Below are positions 24,292 through 32,894 of a stretch of 64,000 nucleotides of DNA, piece by piece. The position numbers and the translations under genes are program-made. The stretch's first letter is position 1; each line of letters opens with the position of its first letter. Below the pieces are notes generated by a model. It made no database searches and was not told where the DNA came from. It worked only from the letters and a program-made list of their open reading frames with translations. This stretch comes from Firmicutes bacterium HGW-Firmicutes-9 (GTDB taxonomy: Bacteria; Bacillota; Clostridia; Christensenellales; CAG-138). The stretch is from positions 1 to 64,000 of the forward strand of contig PGZM01000007.1 of assembly GCA_002841395.1 (NCBI GenBank). The letters are read 5' to 3'.

Positions 24292-27244
24292 CCTGAAAAT
24301 TGCAAGTCAGATTAACATTTGGCTTACCGTGCTGATTGTGCTGTTGGCCGGTTTTGTTGTGAGCACCTTTTTTTCTTTGGATATGCTTTGGCAAAACACA
24401 AAGAGTCTGTACGAGCATCCGCTGACCGTACGTCGCGCTGTCGGCGACATCGAAGTCGATGTGCTCTATATTCATAACAGAATGCTGCACCTCGTCCAAG
24501 ACGATCATACCGAAAGTCCTGACACACTCATCGCGGAGATCGACGCGCTTGAAACGGACATCTATCGTCAACTGGATATACTGTATGATCGTTATCTAGG
24601 CCCCATGAGTGATCTGGATGCTATCTCGGCTTCGGTCGCACAATGGAGTACCATTCGCGCCGAGACCATACGGCTGTACCACACAGGAGATTTGGAGACT
24701 GCCCAACTCCGCGTTGAGGATCAAGGCGTTGACGGAGCGCAGACGAGCCTAATCATGGAAAACCTGATTCAAGTGAGCGCGTTTGCTATGAACAAAGGCG
24801 ATACGTTCTTCAACGACGCGCGCACAACCAGAAGCGACAATCTCATCCGCATATCGCTGCTTAGCGTAGGCGTACTCATCATCATGCTCGTTGCAGGTTT
24901 TCTACTGCGACGCGGGATTTTGCCGCCGCTTACCGAACTGACCAACGCCGCGGATTCCATGCGGCAGGGTAAACTGGATGCGCGCGTTCGGTTTCGCTCT
25001 AGAAACGAGCTTGGTACACTGTCCGCCTCGTTTAACTCGATGGCCGGAACGATTCAGTCCGAGATGGCCTACCGCGAGAATCTCGCGTCCATCACTACTG
25101 CCCTCTCCGCAACCGCCGATTTGCGCTCGTTCTGTCAGCAGCTTTTGAAAACGTTGATTCCGAGCACGGATTCGCAGATGGGTGCGGTCTATCTTCTGGA
25201 AGAGACAAGGCAACGTTTTGTGCCGTTTGAATCACTCGGCGCTGTCCCCGCAAGCCTGCGCCCGTTTGCGAACGCGGCATTTGAAGGCGAATTCGGATAC
25301 GCCGTCACCACGCAGAAGATCCGGCACATCACCGATATTCCCGAGGATGTTCCGGTCGTGTTCTCCAGCGTCAGCGGCGATTATCGCGCAAAAGAAATCA
25401 TCACCATCCCCATTCTAAACGGCTCCGATGTGGTCGCGGTTGTCTCCCTCGCCAGCATCAAAAACTATTCCCGTGAATCGATCCGCCTGATCGAAGGCGC
25501 GCACAGCGAGCTCTCCGCGCGCATTGCAGCGCTGATCGGTTGGCAGAGAATTCTGGAGATGTCGGAGCGGCTGCAGCGTGCCAACCAGGAACTCCAGCAG
25601 CAGTCGAAAGAGCTGGAGATGCAGACCTCCGAACTCACGGAGCAAAACACGGAGCTCGAACTACAGAAAAAGCAGCTTGACGAAGCCAGCAGGCTCAAGA
25701 CCAATTTCCTCTCCAATATGAGTCATGAGCTGCGCACGCCGCTCAACTCGGTCATTGCGTTGACGGGCGTACTGCGCCGCCGGTTGACCAACGCCATCCC
25801 CGCAGAGGAATTCAGCTATCTTGAGGTGATCGAGCGAAACGGCAAGGCGCTGTTGTCGTTGATCAACGACATTCTCGACATTTCGCGAATCGAAGCCGGC
25901 CGCGAGGTGATTGAAATCGAGCCCTTCAGCGTCCATGCGTCGGTTCGCGACCTGATCGACCTGATCATGCCGCAGGCGGAGCAAAAAGGAATTTCACTCA
26001 CGCTTGATCCTTCGGACGATGTTCGTATCACAAGCGACGCGGATAAGTTCCGGCACATCATGCAAAATCTGATCGGCAACGCCGTGAAGTTTACCGAGCA
26101 GGGCGGTGTACGTGTCGCCATTCGCGCGCAGCGCAGCAACGTTTCCGTCACCGTTACGGATACGGGCATCGGCGTATCCAAAGAGGAACTTCCGCACATT
26201 TTCGATGAGTTCCGGCAGGCGGACGGCAGCACCTCCCGCCGCTTTGGCGGCGCGGGACTCGGCCTTGCGATTTCGAAGAAATATGCCGATCTATTGGGCG
26301 GCATTATCCAGGTCAAGAGCACGCCCGGTCAGGGCTCCGAGTTTACGCTGACGCTACCTTTGGAAACGGACGCAAGCGTGAACTTCTCCCTTCCCGTTCG
26401 AGAAGTCGAGGCAGAAGCTGAAACAACTAGCTCACTGACGGAAGCCGACAGTGATTTCTCCCAGAAGACCGTGCTGTTGGTCGAAGATAACGAATCCGCT
26501 ATCATTCAGATGCAAGATCTGGTGGGTACAATCGGCTGCCGTGTGCAGACCGCGCGCAATGCTGAGGAGGCATTCCAGATCATCGCGCAAGCGATACCGG
26601 ATGCGATGATTCTCGATTTGATGATGCCGGACGTGGACGGATTCAAAGTACTGGAAACGCTCCGCAACGCAGAGATCACCGCGCATGTGCCGGTGTTGAT
26701 TCTCACCGCAAAGCAGATCAGCAAGGACGAGCTGCACTTCCTCAAGCGCAACAACATCCACCAGCTGATTCAAAAGGGCGACGTCAACGTGCACGCGCTG
26801 AAAAACGCGATCACCGGCATGTTCCGTAAGCAAGTCAAGCCCGCACCAAGCATTGTCCATCACATGGACAAAAACGCCGTTCCAACAGTGTTGATCGTGG
26901 AAGACAACCCCGACAACATGACGACGATCAAAGCGCTTCTAACAGAGAAGTTCATAGCGCTGGGCGCACCCGATGCGAAAGCCTGTTTTGAGCTGCTCAC
27001 CGAGCATAGTCCAGACGTCATCCTCATGGATATCGCGCTGCCGGACATCAGCGGAATCGACGCATTCCACCAGATCCGGAAGCTGGCGCGTTTTCAAAAG
27101 ACGCCTGTGATCGCCCTGACCGCGAGTGTGATGCGGCAGGACCGCGAGAGGATTCTGGCGCACGGGTTTAACGGCTTCATCCCGAAACCAATCGACGAAA
27201 AGGAATTCCATCGCGTAATCAACGAGGTGCTGTATGGAAAATGA
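24278..27244 (+). CDS. hybrid sensor histidine kinase with two receiver domains
   Basis: 988 residues from the ATG at 24278 (GAGGTGCAAC before it), overlapping cheR by 14 bases. Order: TM1 (~14-34), extracytoplasmic four-helix-bundle-like sensor (~35-185), TM2 (~190-212), HAMP (~212-262), GAF (~270-425), coiled coil (~430-470), HisKA with MSHELRTPLNS (His near 483), HATPase with NLIGNAVKFTEQGG and FGGAGLGLAIS, then REC1 (Asp near 778 in MILDLMMPDVDG) and REC2 (Asp near 917 in ILMDIALPDISG). Membrane signal leads to phosphorelay through two receivers; the likely output is the c-di-GMP enzyme encoded next. The 4HB-HAMP front resembles chemoreceptors, which may explain the CheR partner. Confidence 0.93.
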   Translation: MKQSNLKIASQINIWLTVLIVLLAGFVVSTFFSLDMLWQNTKSLYEHPLTVRRAVGDIEVDVLYIHNRMLHLVQDDHTESPDTLIAEIDALETDIYRQLDILYDRYLGPMSDLDAISASVAQWSTIRAETIRLYHTGDLETAQLRVEDQGVDGAQTSLIMENLIQVSAFAMNKGDTFFNDARTTRSDNLIRISLLSVGVLIIMLVAGFLLRRGILPPLTELTNAADSMRQGKLDARVRFRSRNELGTLSASFNSMAGTIQSEMAYRENLASITTALSATADLRSFCQQLLKTLIPSTDSQMGAVYLLEETRQRFVPFESLGAVPASLRPFANAAFEGEFGYAVTTQKIRHITDIPEDVPVVFSSVSGDYRAKEIITIPILNGSDVVAVVSLASIKNYSRESIRLIEGAHSELSARIAALIGWQRILEMSERLQRANQELQQQSKELEMQTSELTEQNTELELQKKQLDEASRLKTNFLSNMSHELRTPLNSVIALTGVLRRRLTNAIPAEEFSYLEVIERNGKALLSLINDILDISRIEAGREVIEIEPFSVHASVRDLIDLIMPQAEQKGISLTLDPSDDVRITSDADKFRHIMQNLIGNAVKFTEQGGVRVAIRAQRSNVSVTVTDTGIGVSKEELPHIFDEFRQADGSTSRRFGGAGLGLAISKKYADLLGGIIQVKSTPGQGSEFTLTLPLETDASVNFSLPVREVEAEAETTSSLTEADSDFSQKTVLLVEDNESAIIQMQDLVGTIGCRVQTARNAEEAFQIIAQAIPDAMILDLMMPDVDGFKVLETLRNAEITAHVPVLILTAKQISKDELHFLKRNNIHQLIQKGDVNVHALKNAITGMFRKQVKPAPSIVHHMDKNAVPTVLIVEDNPDNMTTIKALLTEKFIALGAPDAKACFELLTEHSPDVILMDIALPDISGIDAFHQIRKLARFQKTPVIALTASVMRQDRERILAHGFNGFIPKPIDEKEFHRVINEVLYGK

Positions 27245-30200
27245 TCACATGCGCATTCTGGCGGTTGACGACAACGCAGATAACCTGACCATACTCAAGG
27301 CGTTGATCTCGGAAGCTTTTCCGCAGACAGAGGTGCTCTGCGCCTCAAACGGCCTTCAAGCGCTGGAGATGGCGGCGCAATACGATCCCGACATGGTGCT
27401 GCTCGACATCATCATGCCGGGCATGGACGGTTATGAGGTCAGCCGGAGGCTAAAGAGTGATAGTCGGCTGTCGGATATTCCGATCGTATTCGTGACCGCG
27501 CTCAAAAGCAGCCGCGAAAGCCGCATCACAGCGCTCGAAAGCGGCGCGGAAGCGTTTTTAAGCAAGCCAATCGACGAAAGCGAGCTGACCGCGCAAATTC
27601 GCGCGATGTTTAAAATTCGCAAAGCGACGCTCGCCAAGCGGGACGAATCCAGAAGACTTGCCATATTGGTCGACCAGCGGACGAATGAACTCAAAAAGTC
27701 CAACGAACAAGCGCTCTTGCTGTTGCAAGAGCTCAAGCAAAGCATGAAGGATTTGACCGAGTCCCAGAAGATAGCGCATGTCGGCACTTGGCGGTTAAAT
27801 CTGAAGACGAATCAGGTCATCTGGTCTACCGAGCTATATAAAATGTACGGTCTGAATCCCATGCAACCGCCGCCGCCGGTCACCGAGCACGCAAAGCTCT
27901 TTACCCCCAAATGTTGGGAGACGCTTTCGAATGCGCTGGATCACGCCCGTTTGGACGGAACGCCGTATGAACTGGAGCTGCAAACGGTTCGTGCCGACGG
28001 AACGAATGGCTGGATGTGGGTACGCGGTGAAGCCGAGCGGGACAAAGACGGACAAATCACGTCCATCTGGGGCGCTGCACAGGACATCTCACGCAGCAAA
28101 AAGGTTGAAACTGAATTGCGCGAAAGTCAGGAGCGCTTCCACCTTCTCTTTAACAAAGCGCCGCTCGGCTACCAGTCTCTGGACAGCAACGGATGCCTCT
28201 TGGAAATCAACCAAAAATGGCTCGATACGTTCGGATTCGATCGCGAAGATGTGGAGGGCCGCTGGTTTGGGGAGTTCCTCTGCCCAGAATACGCAGAGGC
28301 GTTCCGCAAGCGTTTTGAACTGTTTAAGGCGCAGGGATTGATTCACAGCGAGTTCGAAGCGCCCAACAAAAGCGGCGAGCGTATGTTTCTCTCCTTTGAA
28401 GGGAAGATTGCCTACGACGAGAACGGCGACTTTGTGCAGACACACTGCATTTTGCAGGACATCACCAATCAAAGAAAAGCCGAATCAGCACTAAAAGACA
28501 GTGAAGAGCGTTATAAATATCTCTTTGAAAACTCCGGCGTCGGAATCGGGTATTATACGACCGATGGCGTTGTCATTTCCTTTAATAAAAAAGCGCTTGA
28601 AAACATCGGTGGCACGCTGGAGGATTACGCCGGCAAATCCGTGCTCGAGATCTTCCCGCAGCCGGAAGGCGAGATGTATTACAACCGAATTCAACAGGCG
28701 ATCACGACCGAAGTACCACAGGTCTATGAAGATTATCTGATTTTTCACGAGACGGCGAAGTGGTTTTCCAGCACCATCACGCGAATCACGGATGCGGCGG
28801 GTCAGGTCATCGGCGTTCAGATTGCCTCGCTCGACATCACCAACCGCAAGATTGCGGAGGAGGCGCTGTCCGAGTCCCAGGCGCTGCTCAAAGCGGCGTT
28901 TGAGAACAGTCAGGCAGGAATCGCCATCGCGGACGCGCCGGACGGAAAGCTCCGCTATGTCAACAAAGCAGGGCTTCTGATTCGGAACAAAAGCGAAGAT
29001 GAGATAGTCAAAAATATAGATATCCGCAGCTATGTAGAAAGCTGGCAAATCCTCCATTTTGACGGCTCTCCATACAAGGATGACGAAGTGCCTCTAGCGC
29101 GCGCGGTGCTGTATGGCGAATCCTGCAGCGACGAGTTTATTGTCCGACGGGACAACATGGAAGACCGCTACGTCCTAGCAAACGCCGCACCGATCAAGAA
29201 CTCCGCTGGAGAAATCACGGCTGGTATGGTCGTGTTTCTGGATATCACCGAGAAGCGTAAGGCAGAGGAGGAGATCAACTTCCTCGCCTATCACGATCAT
29301 CTGACGAATGTTTTCAACCGCAGATACTTTGAGGATGAGTTTGTCCGGTTGAACGGGGAAACCAACTTCCCGCTTGCGATCATCACCGGCGACTTGAACG
29401 GACTGAAGCTGATCAACGATTCGATTGGTCATGCTGCGGGCGATCAGGCTATTATTCAGTTTGCAGCCTGTATTCGCGAACAGATTCGCGGCAATGACGT
29501 GCTCGCACGCGTCGCCGGAGACGAATTTGCAATCATCCTGCCGCAATATTCCGACGAGGAAGCAAGCCTGCTGGTCAGCCGCTTGCAGTCCACGATTCGA
29601 ATCAAACTCAACGATTCGCAGAGTTTTGAGACACAGATCGAATTGTCCGCAACGTTTGGATACAGCGTGCAGACATTTGTCGGCCAAACGCTGGACTCGC
29701 TGATGAACGAGGCGGAAACCTTCATGTACCGCCGCAAGTTCTACGAGGACGCGAGCAAACACAGCCACGTGATCGACGCGATCATGAACACGCTGTTTGA
29801 AAAGAGCGTACGCGAGCAGCAGCACTCAATTCGGGTAAGCATCATCGCGGCGGCGATTGCCGAGGCGATGCAGTTCGACGAGGCATCCGTGGCAAAAGTC
29901 AAGGCCGCGGGCGCGTTACACGACATCGGAAAAATCGGCATCGACGAGCGAATCCTGAACAAGACCGAACGATTGACGGATCTTGAATGGAACCTCATGA
30001 AGCAGCACCCGGTGCGCAGCGCGAGAATCTTAGCGACCATCGACGCGTATCTCGACATCGTGCCTTTCGTCAAGTCGCACCACGAGCGGTATGACGGGCT
30101 TGGCTATCCTTCTGGTTTGTCCTCCACGCAGATCCCGCTGGAGGCAAGGATCATCTGCGTCGCGGACGCATTCGACGCGATGACAAAGGTTCGTCCGTAT

Positions 30201-30338
30201 CGTTCGCCGATCACCAAAGAAGCCGCAGCGGAGGAGCTTATGCGCTGCGCAGGCAGCCACTTCGACCCGCTGATTGTAAACGTATTCACGGAGAAAGTGC
30301 TGCCGAAACTGGACATACTGGCAGGTTTAATTCAATAA
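27234..30338 (+). CDS. response regulator with PAS domains, GGDEF and HD-GYP output
   Basis: 1034 residues, overlapping the kinase gene by 11 bases (GAGGTGCTGT before the ATG). Order: REC (~1-125, Asp near 56 in VLLDIIMPGMDG), coiled linker, four PAS regions (~180-290, 292-415, 420-538, 540-675), GGDEF (~678-835), HD-GYP (~840-1030; HDIGKIGIDERILNKTER near 895, SHHERYDGLGYPSG near 948). The GGDEF signature is AGDEF (VAGDEFAIILP near 760), a variant still active in some cyclases; LINDSIGHAAGDQA is conserved. It probably takes phosphate from the preceding kinase and sets c-di-GMP level. The last 350 residues closely parallel those of the 14225-16798 product, indicating paralogy. Confidence 0.93.
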   Translation: MENDHMRILAVDDNADNLTILKALISEAFPQTEVLCASNGLQALEMAAQYDPDMVLLDIIMPGMDGYEVSRRLKSDSRLSDIPIVFVTALKSSRESRITALESGAEAFLSKPIDESELTAQIRAMFKIRKATLAKRDESRRLAILVDQRTNELKKSNEQALLLLQELKQSMKDLTESQKIAHVGTWRLNLKTNQVIWSTELYKMYGLNPMQPPPPVTEHAKLFTPKCWETLSNALDHARLDGTPYELELQTVRADGTNGWMWVRGEAERDKDGQITSIWGAAQDISRSKKVETELRESQERFHLLFNKAPLGYQSLDSNGCLLEINQKWLDTFGFDREDVEGRWFGEFLCPEYAEAFRKRFELFKAQGLIHSEFEAPNKSGERMFLSFEGKIAYDENGDFVQTHCILQDITNQRKAESALKDSEERYKYLFENSGVGIGYYTTDGVVISFNKKALENIGGTLEDYAGKSVLEIFPQPEGEMYYNRIQQAITTEVPQVYEDYLIFHETAKWFSSTITRITDAAGQVIGVQIASLDITNRKIAEEALSESQALLKAAFENSQAGIAIADAPDGKLRYVNKAGLLIRNKSEDEIVKNIDIRSYVESWQILHFDGSPYKDDEVPLARAVLYGESCSDEFIVRRDNMEDRYVLANAAPIKNSAGEITAGMVVFLDITEKRKAEEEINFLAYHDHLTNVFNRRYFEDEFVRLNGETNFPLAIITGDLNGLKLINDSIGHAAGDQAIIQFAACIREQIRGNDVLARVAGDEFAIILPQYSDEEASLLVSRLQSTIRIKLNDSQSFETQIELSATFGYSVQTFVGQTLDSLMNEAETFMYRRKFYEDASKHSHVIDAIMNTLFEKSVREQQHSIRVSIIAAAIAEAMQFDEASVAKVKAAGALHDIGKIGIDERILNKTERLTDLEWNLMKQHPVRSARILATIDAYLDIVPFVKSHHERYDGLGYPSGLSSTQIPLEARIICVADAFDAMTKVRPYRSPITKEAAAEELMRCAGSHFDPLIVNVFTEKVLPKLDILAGLIQ

Positions 30339-30393
30339 CGTTACGCTTTTTCTTAAACTGGCATTCCCTTAAGTATGTTTAATGCAACCAAAT

Positions 30394-30424
30394 AAAAACG
30401 GTCGCCTTCAGGCGACCGTTTTTC
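30394..30424. terminator. bidirectional terminator between signalling and AOR operons
   Basis: A perfect stem AACGGTCGCC / GGCGACCGTT with a TTCA loop; A5 precedes and T5 follows, so it works for both convergent transcripts. Confidence 0.92.
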
Positions 30425-30464
30425 ACTATTGCGTTTCTGAAACCAAAAGTGCAGAGCCGCTGCG

Positions 30465-30701
30465 TCAGCCACCCGTGCAAAGCTGGAAGAAACCGATCAC
30501 GTCTCCATCCTGAAGCTGCGTTGTGAGCACGACGCGTTCGCCGTTGACACTCGCGAGCAGCAGCTTGGCAACCGCCGGATTGCAGCGCACAACGCGCAGC
30601 GCGTCTCGTAGCGTTGCGCCGTCCGGCAGCTCCGTCCAGCCGCGCTCGTCCAACCGGGATCGGTCCGATCCCGCGGGCGGTATGATCTTCACGCGAATCA
30701 T
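30465..30701 (-). CDS. MoaD/ThiS-like ubiquitin-fold protein with C-terminal Gly-Gly
   Basis: 78 residues with a beta-grasp pattern: MIRVKIIPPAG, a DGATLRDALRVV helix, then LASVNGERVVLTTQLQDGDV and the terminal FFQLCTGG. The exposed C-terminal GG is the hallmark of MoaD/ThiS sulfur carriers, which are adenylated and thiocarboxylated there. Its start overlaps the ferredoxin stop (ATGA). As the last gene of an operon with a tungsten-type aldehyde oxidoreductase, it probably supplies the dithiolene sulfur for the metallopterin of that enzyme. No MoeB/ThiF-like activating enzyme is present in the window. Confidence 0.8.
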   Translation of the reverse strand: MIRVKIIPPAGSDRSRLDERGWTELPDGATLRDALRVVRCNPAVAKLLLASVNGERVVLTTQLQDGDVIGFFQLCTGG

Positions 30702-30922
30702 GATACTGCGTCCTCAACCATCGTAATTACGTCCATCGGACACTCTTTTGCGCAGATGCTGCACCCGATGCAGGTGTCCTCCGCCATCTCGGGACAAGGT
30801 TTTTTGTACTTGCCCTGCTTGCGGATGTTCGTCATCGCGAGGCACGAAACCGGGCAAGCCTGCGCGCAAATGCCGCAGCTCACGCAGTTCTCATATGAAA
30901 AAACCGGATGTTTACGCGCCAT
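30698..30922 (-). CDS. 2x[4Fe-4S] ferredoxin-like protein
   Basis: 74 residues from the ATG at 30922, nine bases after GGAGG; the ATG at 30928 is too close to that site. Two complete clusters: CVSCGICAQACPVSC (residues ~13-27) and CIGCSICAKECPMD (~51-64). The first motif ends PVSC rather than PV, and about 25 residues separate the clusters. It overlaps the AOR stop and is the obvious electron acceptor or donor for that enzyme, comparable to the small Fe-S subunits found with some AORs. Confidence 0.88.
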   Translation of the reverse strand: MARKHPVFSYENCVSCGICAQACPVSCLAMTNIRKQGKYKKPCPEMAEDTCIGCSICAKECPMDVITMVEDAVS

Positions 30923-32894
30923 GTGCATCCACCTCCAGCAGCTTCGGAATTTGGAGATTGTTCAACGACTCCTGCGTCGGAATACCAGTCTCCTGGTCCC
31001 AGCCAAACGTTTTCCAGTAGAGAGACACCTGCTCCCCGTTGCGCAGCTGAACGCCCTTGAGCGGGCCGTTTGTCAGCGGCGGCTTGCCCTCCATGCGATC
31101 CGGCAGCACGAAGGACTTCGGCGCGACGCCGTGCTTGATGTTAAACAGCTGTCGCAGCGTCTGGATTCGTTCGCCGATCTGCATGTAATGGTCTCCGTCA
31201 TAATCCCAACCAGCGGCCGCATTGAGATAGTCCACCAGCCGCCACATATGCACGCCCATCATCTCGGCATAATAGCAACCGCCCGCGCCGTCCACCAACA
31301 TGGAATAGCAGGCGTTCGCCTTCGCAATCCATGCTAATATATCGTTGGGGATCAGGTCTTCCGCCTTGCTATGCACCTTTGCGGGAGGCGCCCAGGAGCA
31401 GATGTCACAGAGCGACATCGCGCCGTATTGCAGCCCCATACCGATGGTATGTTTGCCCGGTGCAGGCTCCGCGACGAAATGCACCGCGAGCTGCGGGTCG
31501 TTGCGGCTGTCGTGCATGCCGGGTTCCTGCCCGCCGATCTGCATCGCACGCTCCGTGCCACCGAAGTGCGCTGCCGCGCGCTTGACGCCATCCGCAAGAA
31601 TATCGCCGATGCCCTCCCTGCTGATCATCCGCTCGATCAGCGCGATGATCGCAGGCGCGTTTCCCCAGCTTAGCTCAAGCCCGTCGGTCTGTTCTTTCGT
31701 CAATATGCCCGCTTCGTAGCACTCGATCGCCCAGGCAACCGTGTTGCCCGCGGAAATGCTGTCCATGCCCGCGCGATTGAGCAGCTCGTTGATGAAAAAC
31801 ACGGATTCCAGATCGTTGTTCTTGCAAAGAGGGCCGAACGCTTGCAGCGTTTCATACTCCGGTTTATGCGTTTCGGGAAATCCCTTATAGGCGATGTCTT
31901 TGATGTCCAGTCGACCGCCGCAGCCCATCGGGCAGGAGTAGCAGTGGTACTTCTGAAACTCGATGCGGTTGATCTTCTCAGGGTTGTAGGCGCGCACAGC
32001 GCCGGGGACATCCTTCGGCCCGCCTGCCCAGTTCATAATCGGGCCGTCGCCGCTCGTGATCGCCATCGGCGTGTTGGAGGGCGTGCCCCATTCTTTAAAG
32101 AGATACGCCGTGAGCGAACCATCCAGCGGCATACTCGGCATCTTGCCGAGCATAGTTCCGCCAAAGCCAAGCATCCCGCCCATACCCGACGGCAGCGACA
32201 TCTTGTTCAGCTTTGTGCCGAGCTTCTTGGAAAGCGCGACCACCTGCTCCCGATCCGCGCACGGCATGGGTTTTGTTCCCGCGAGCACAACCGCCTTTAG
32301 ACGCTTGGAACCCATGACCGCGCCGACGCCGCTGCGCGCGGCAATGCGACCACCCTCGTTGCAGATACCGGAAATCAGCGATAGGTTCTCGCCTGCCTGC
32401 CCGATGGAAGCGACGCAGGGTTTCTTCTTGCGGCGCGTATCGCGGCAGAGTTGCTCTTCCGCTTCGGTCGCGTCTAAGCCCCAGTACGCGCTCGCGTCCC
32501 GAAGCTCCGCCGTGGTGTTGTCGCACCAAAGATAGACCGGATGATCGGAGATACCCGTAAAAAAGATGGCGTCATACCCGCACTGCTTGATGGCGGGCGC
32601 AAACACGCCGCCGCAGTTCGCGTCTCCCCAGCCGCCGGTCAGCGGGCTTTTGCAAACCACCGTCCAGCGCCCGGTGAAGAACGCGCCCGTTCCTGTCAGC
32701 GCACCGGAAACAAAGCCGAGGATATTATCCGGCCCGAGCGGGTCCGCGCCCGCAGGCATGTTTTGATAAAGATACCATGCGCCCAATCCTTTGCCGGAGA
32801 GCACCGCCTCGTAGACGGACTCCGGAATCTGTTCGGTGCGGATTTCGCCCGTCGTCAGATCGACGCGCAATACTTTACCAAGGCAACTCTTCAT
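30912..32894 (-). CDS. aldehyde:ferredoxin oxidoreductase (tungsten-type AOR)
   Basis: 660 residues. AOR enzymes interconvert aldehydes and carboxylates using a tungsto-bispterin centre and one [4Fe-4S] cluster. The N-terminal domain has GKVLRVDLTTGEIRTE, GKGLGAWYL and TGRWTVVCKSPLTGGWGDAN. Cluster ligands are seen as CYSCPMGCGG near residue 318, with a fourth cysteine in MSLCDICSW near 496. RAGMDSISAGNTVAWAIE matches the pterin-binding region. GGGAG precedes the ATG, and the start overlaps the upstream stop (ATGA). Substrate is unknown: the operon lacks the usual alcohol or aldehyde dehydrogenases and instead has a tocopherol-cyclase-like and a DUF362 gene, so a bulky or lipid-like aldehyde or acid is possible (inference). 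Confidence 0.93.
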   Translation of the reverse strand: MKSCLGKVLRVDLTTGEIRTEQIPESVYEAVLSGKGLGAWYLYQNMPAGADPLGPDNILGFVSGALTGTGAFFTGRWTVVCKSPLTGGWGDANCGGVFAPAIKQCGYDAIFFTGISDHPVYLWCDNTTAELRDASAYWGLDATEAEEQLCRDTRRKKKPCVASIGQAGENLSLISGICNEGGRIAARSGVGAVMGSKRLKAVVLAGTKPMPCADREQVVALSKKLGTKLNKMSLPSGMGGMLGFGGTMLGKMPSMPLDGSLTAYLFKEWGTPSNTPMAITSGDGPIMNWAGGPKDVPGAVRAYNPEKINRIEFQKYHCYSCPMGCGGRLDIKDIAYKGFPETHKPEYETLQAFGPLCKNNDLESVFFINELLNRAGMDSISAGNTVAWAIECYEAGILTKEQTDGLELSWGNAPAIIALIERMISREGIGDILADGVKRAAAHFGGTERAMQIGGQEPGMHDSRNDPQLAVHFVAEPAPGKHTIGMGLQYGAMSLCDICSWAPPAKVHSKAEDLIPNDILAWIAKANACYSMLVDGAGGCYYAEMMGVHMWRLVDYLNAAAGWDYDGDHYMQIGERIQTLRQLFNIKHGVAPKSFVLPDRMEGKPPLTNGPLKGVQLRNGEQVSLYWKTFGWDQETGIPTQESLNNLQIPKLLEVDAHGA

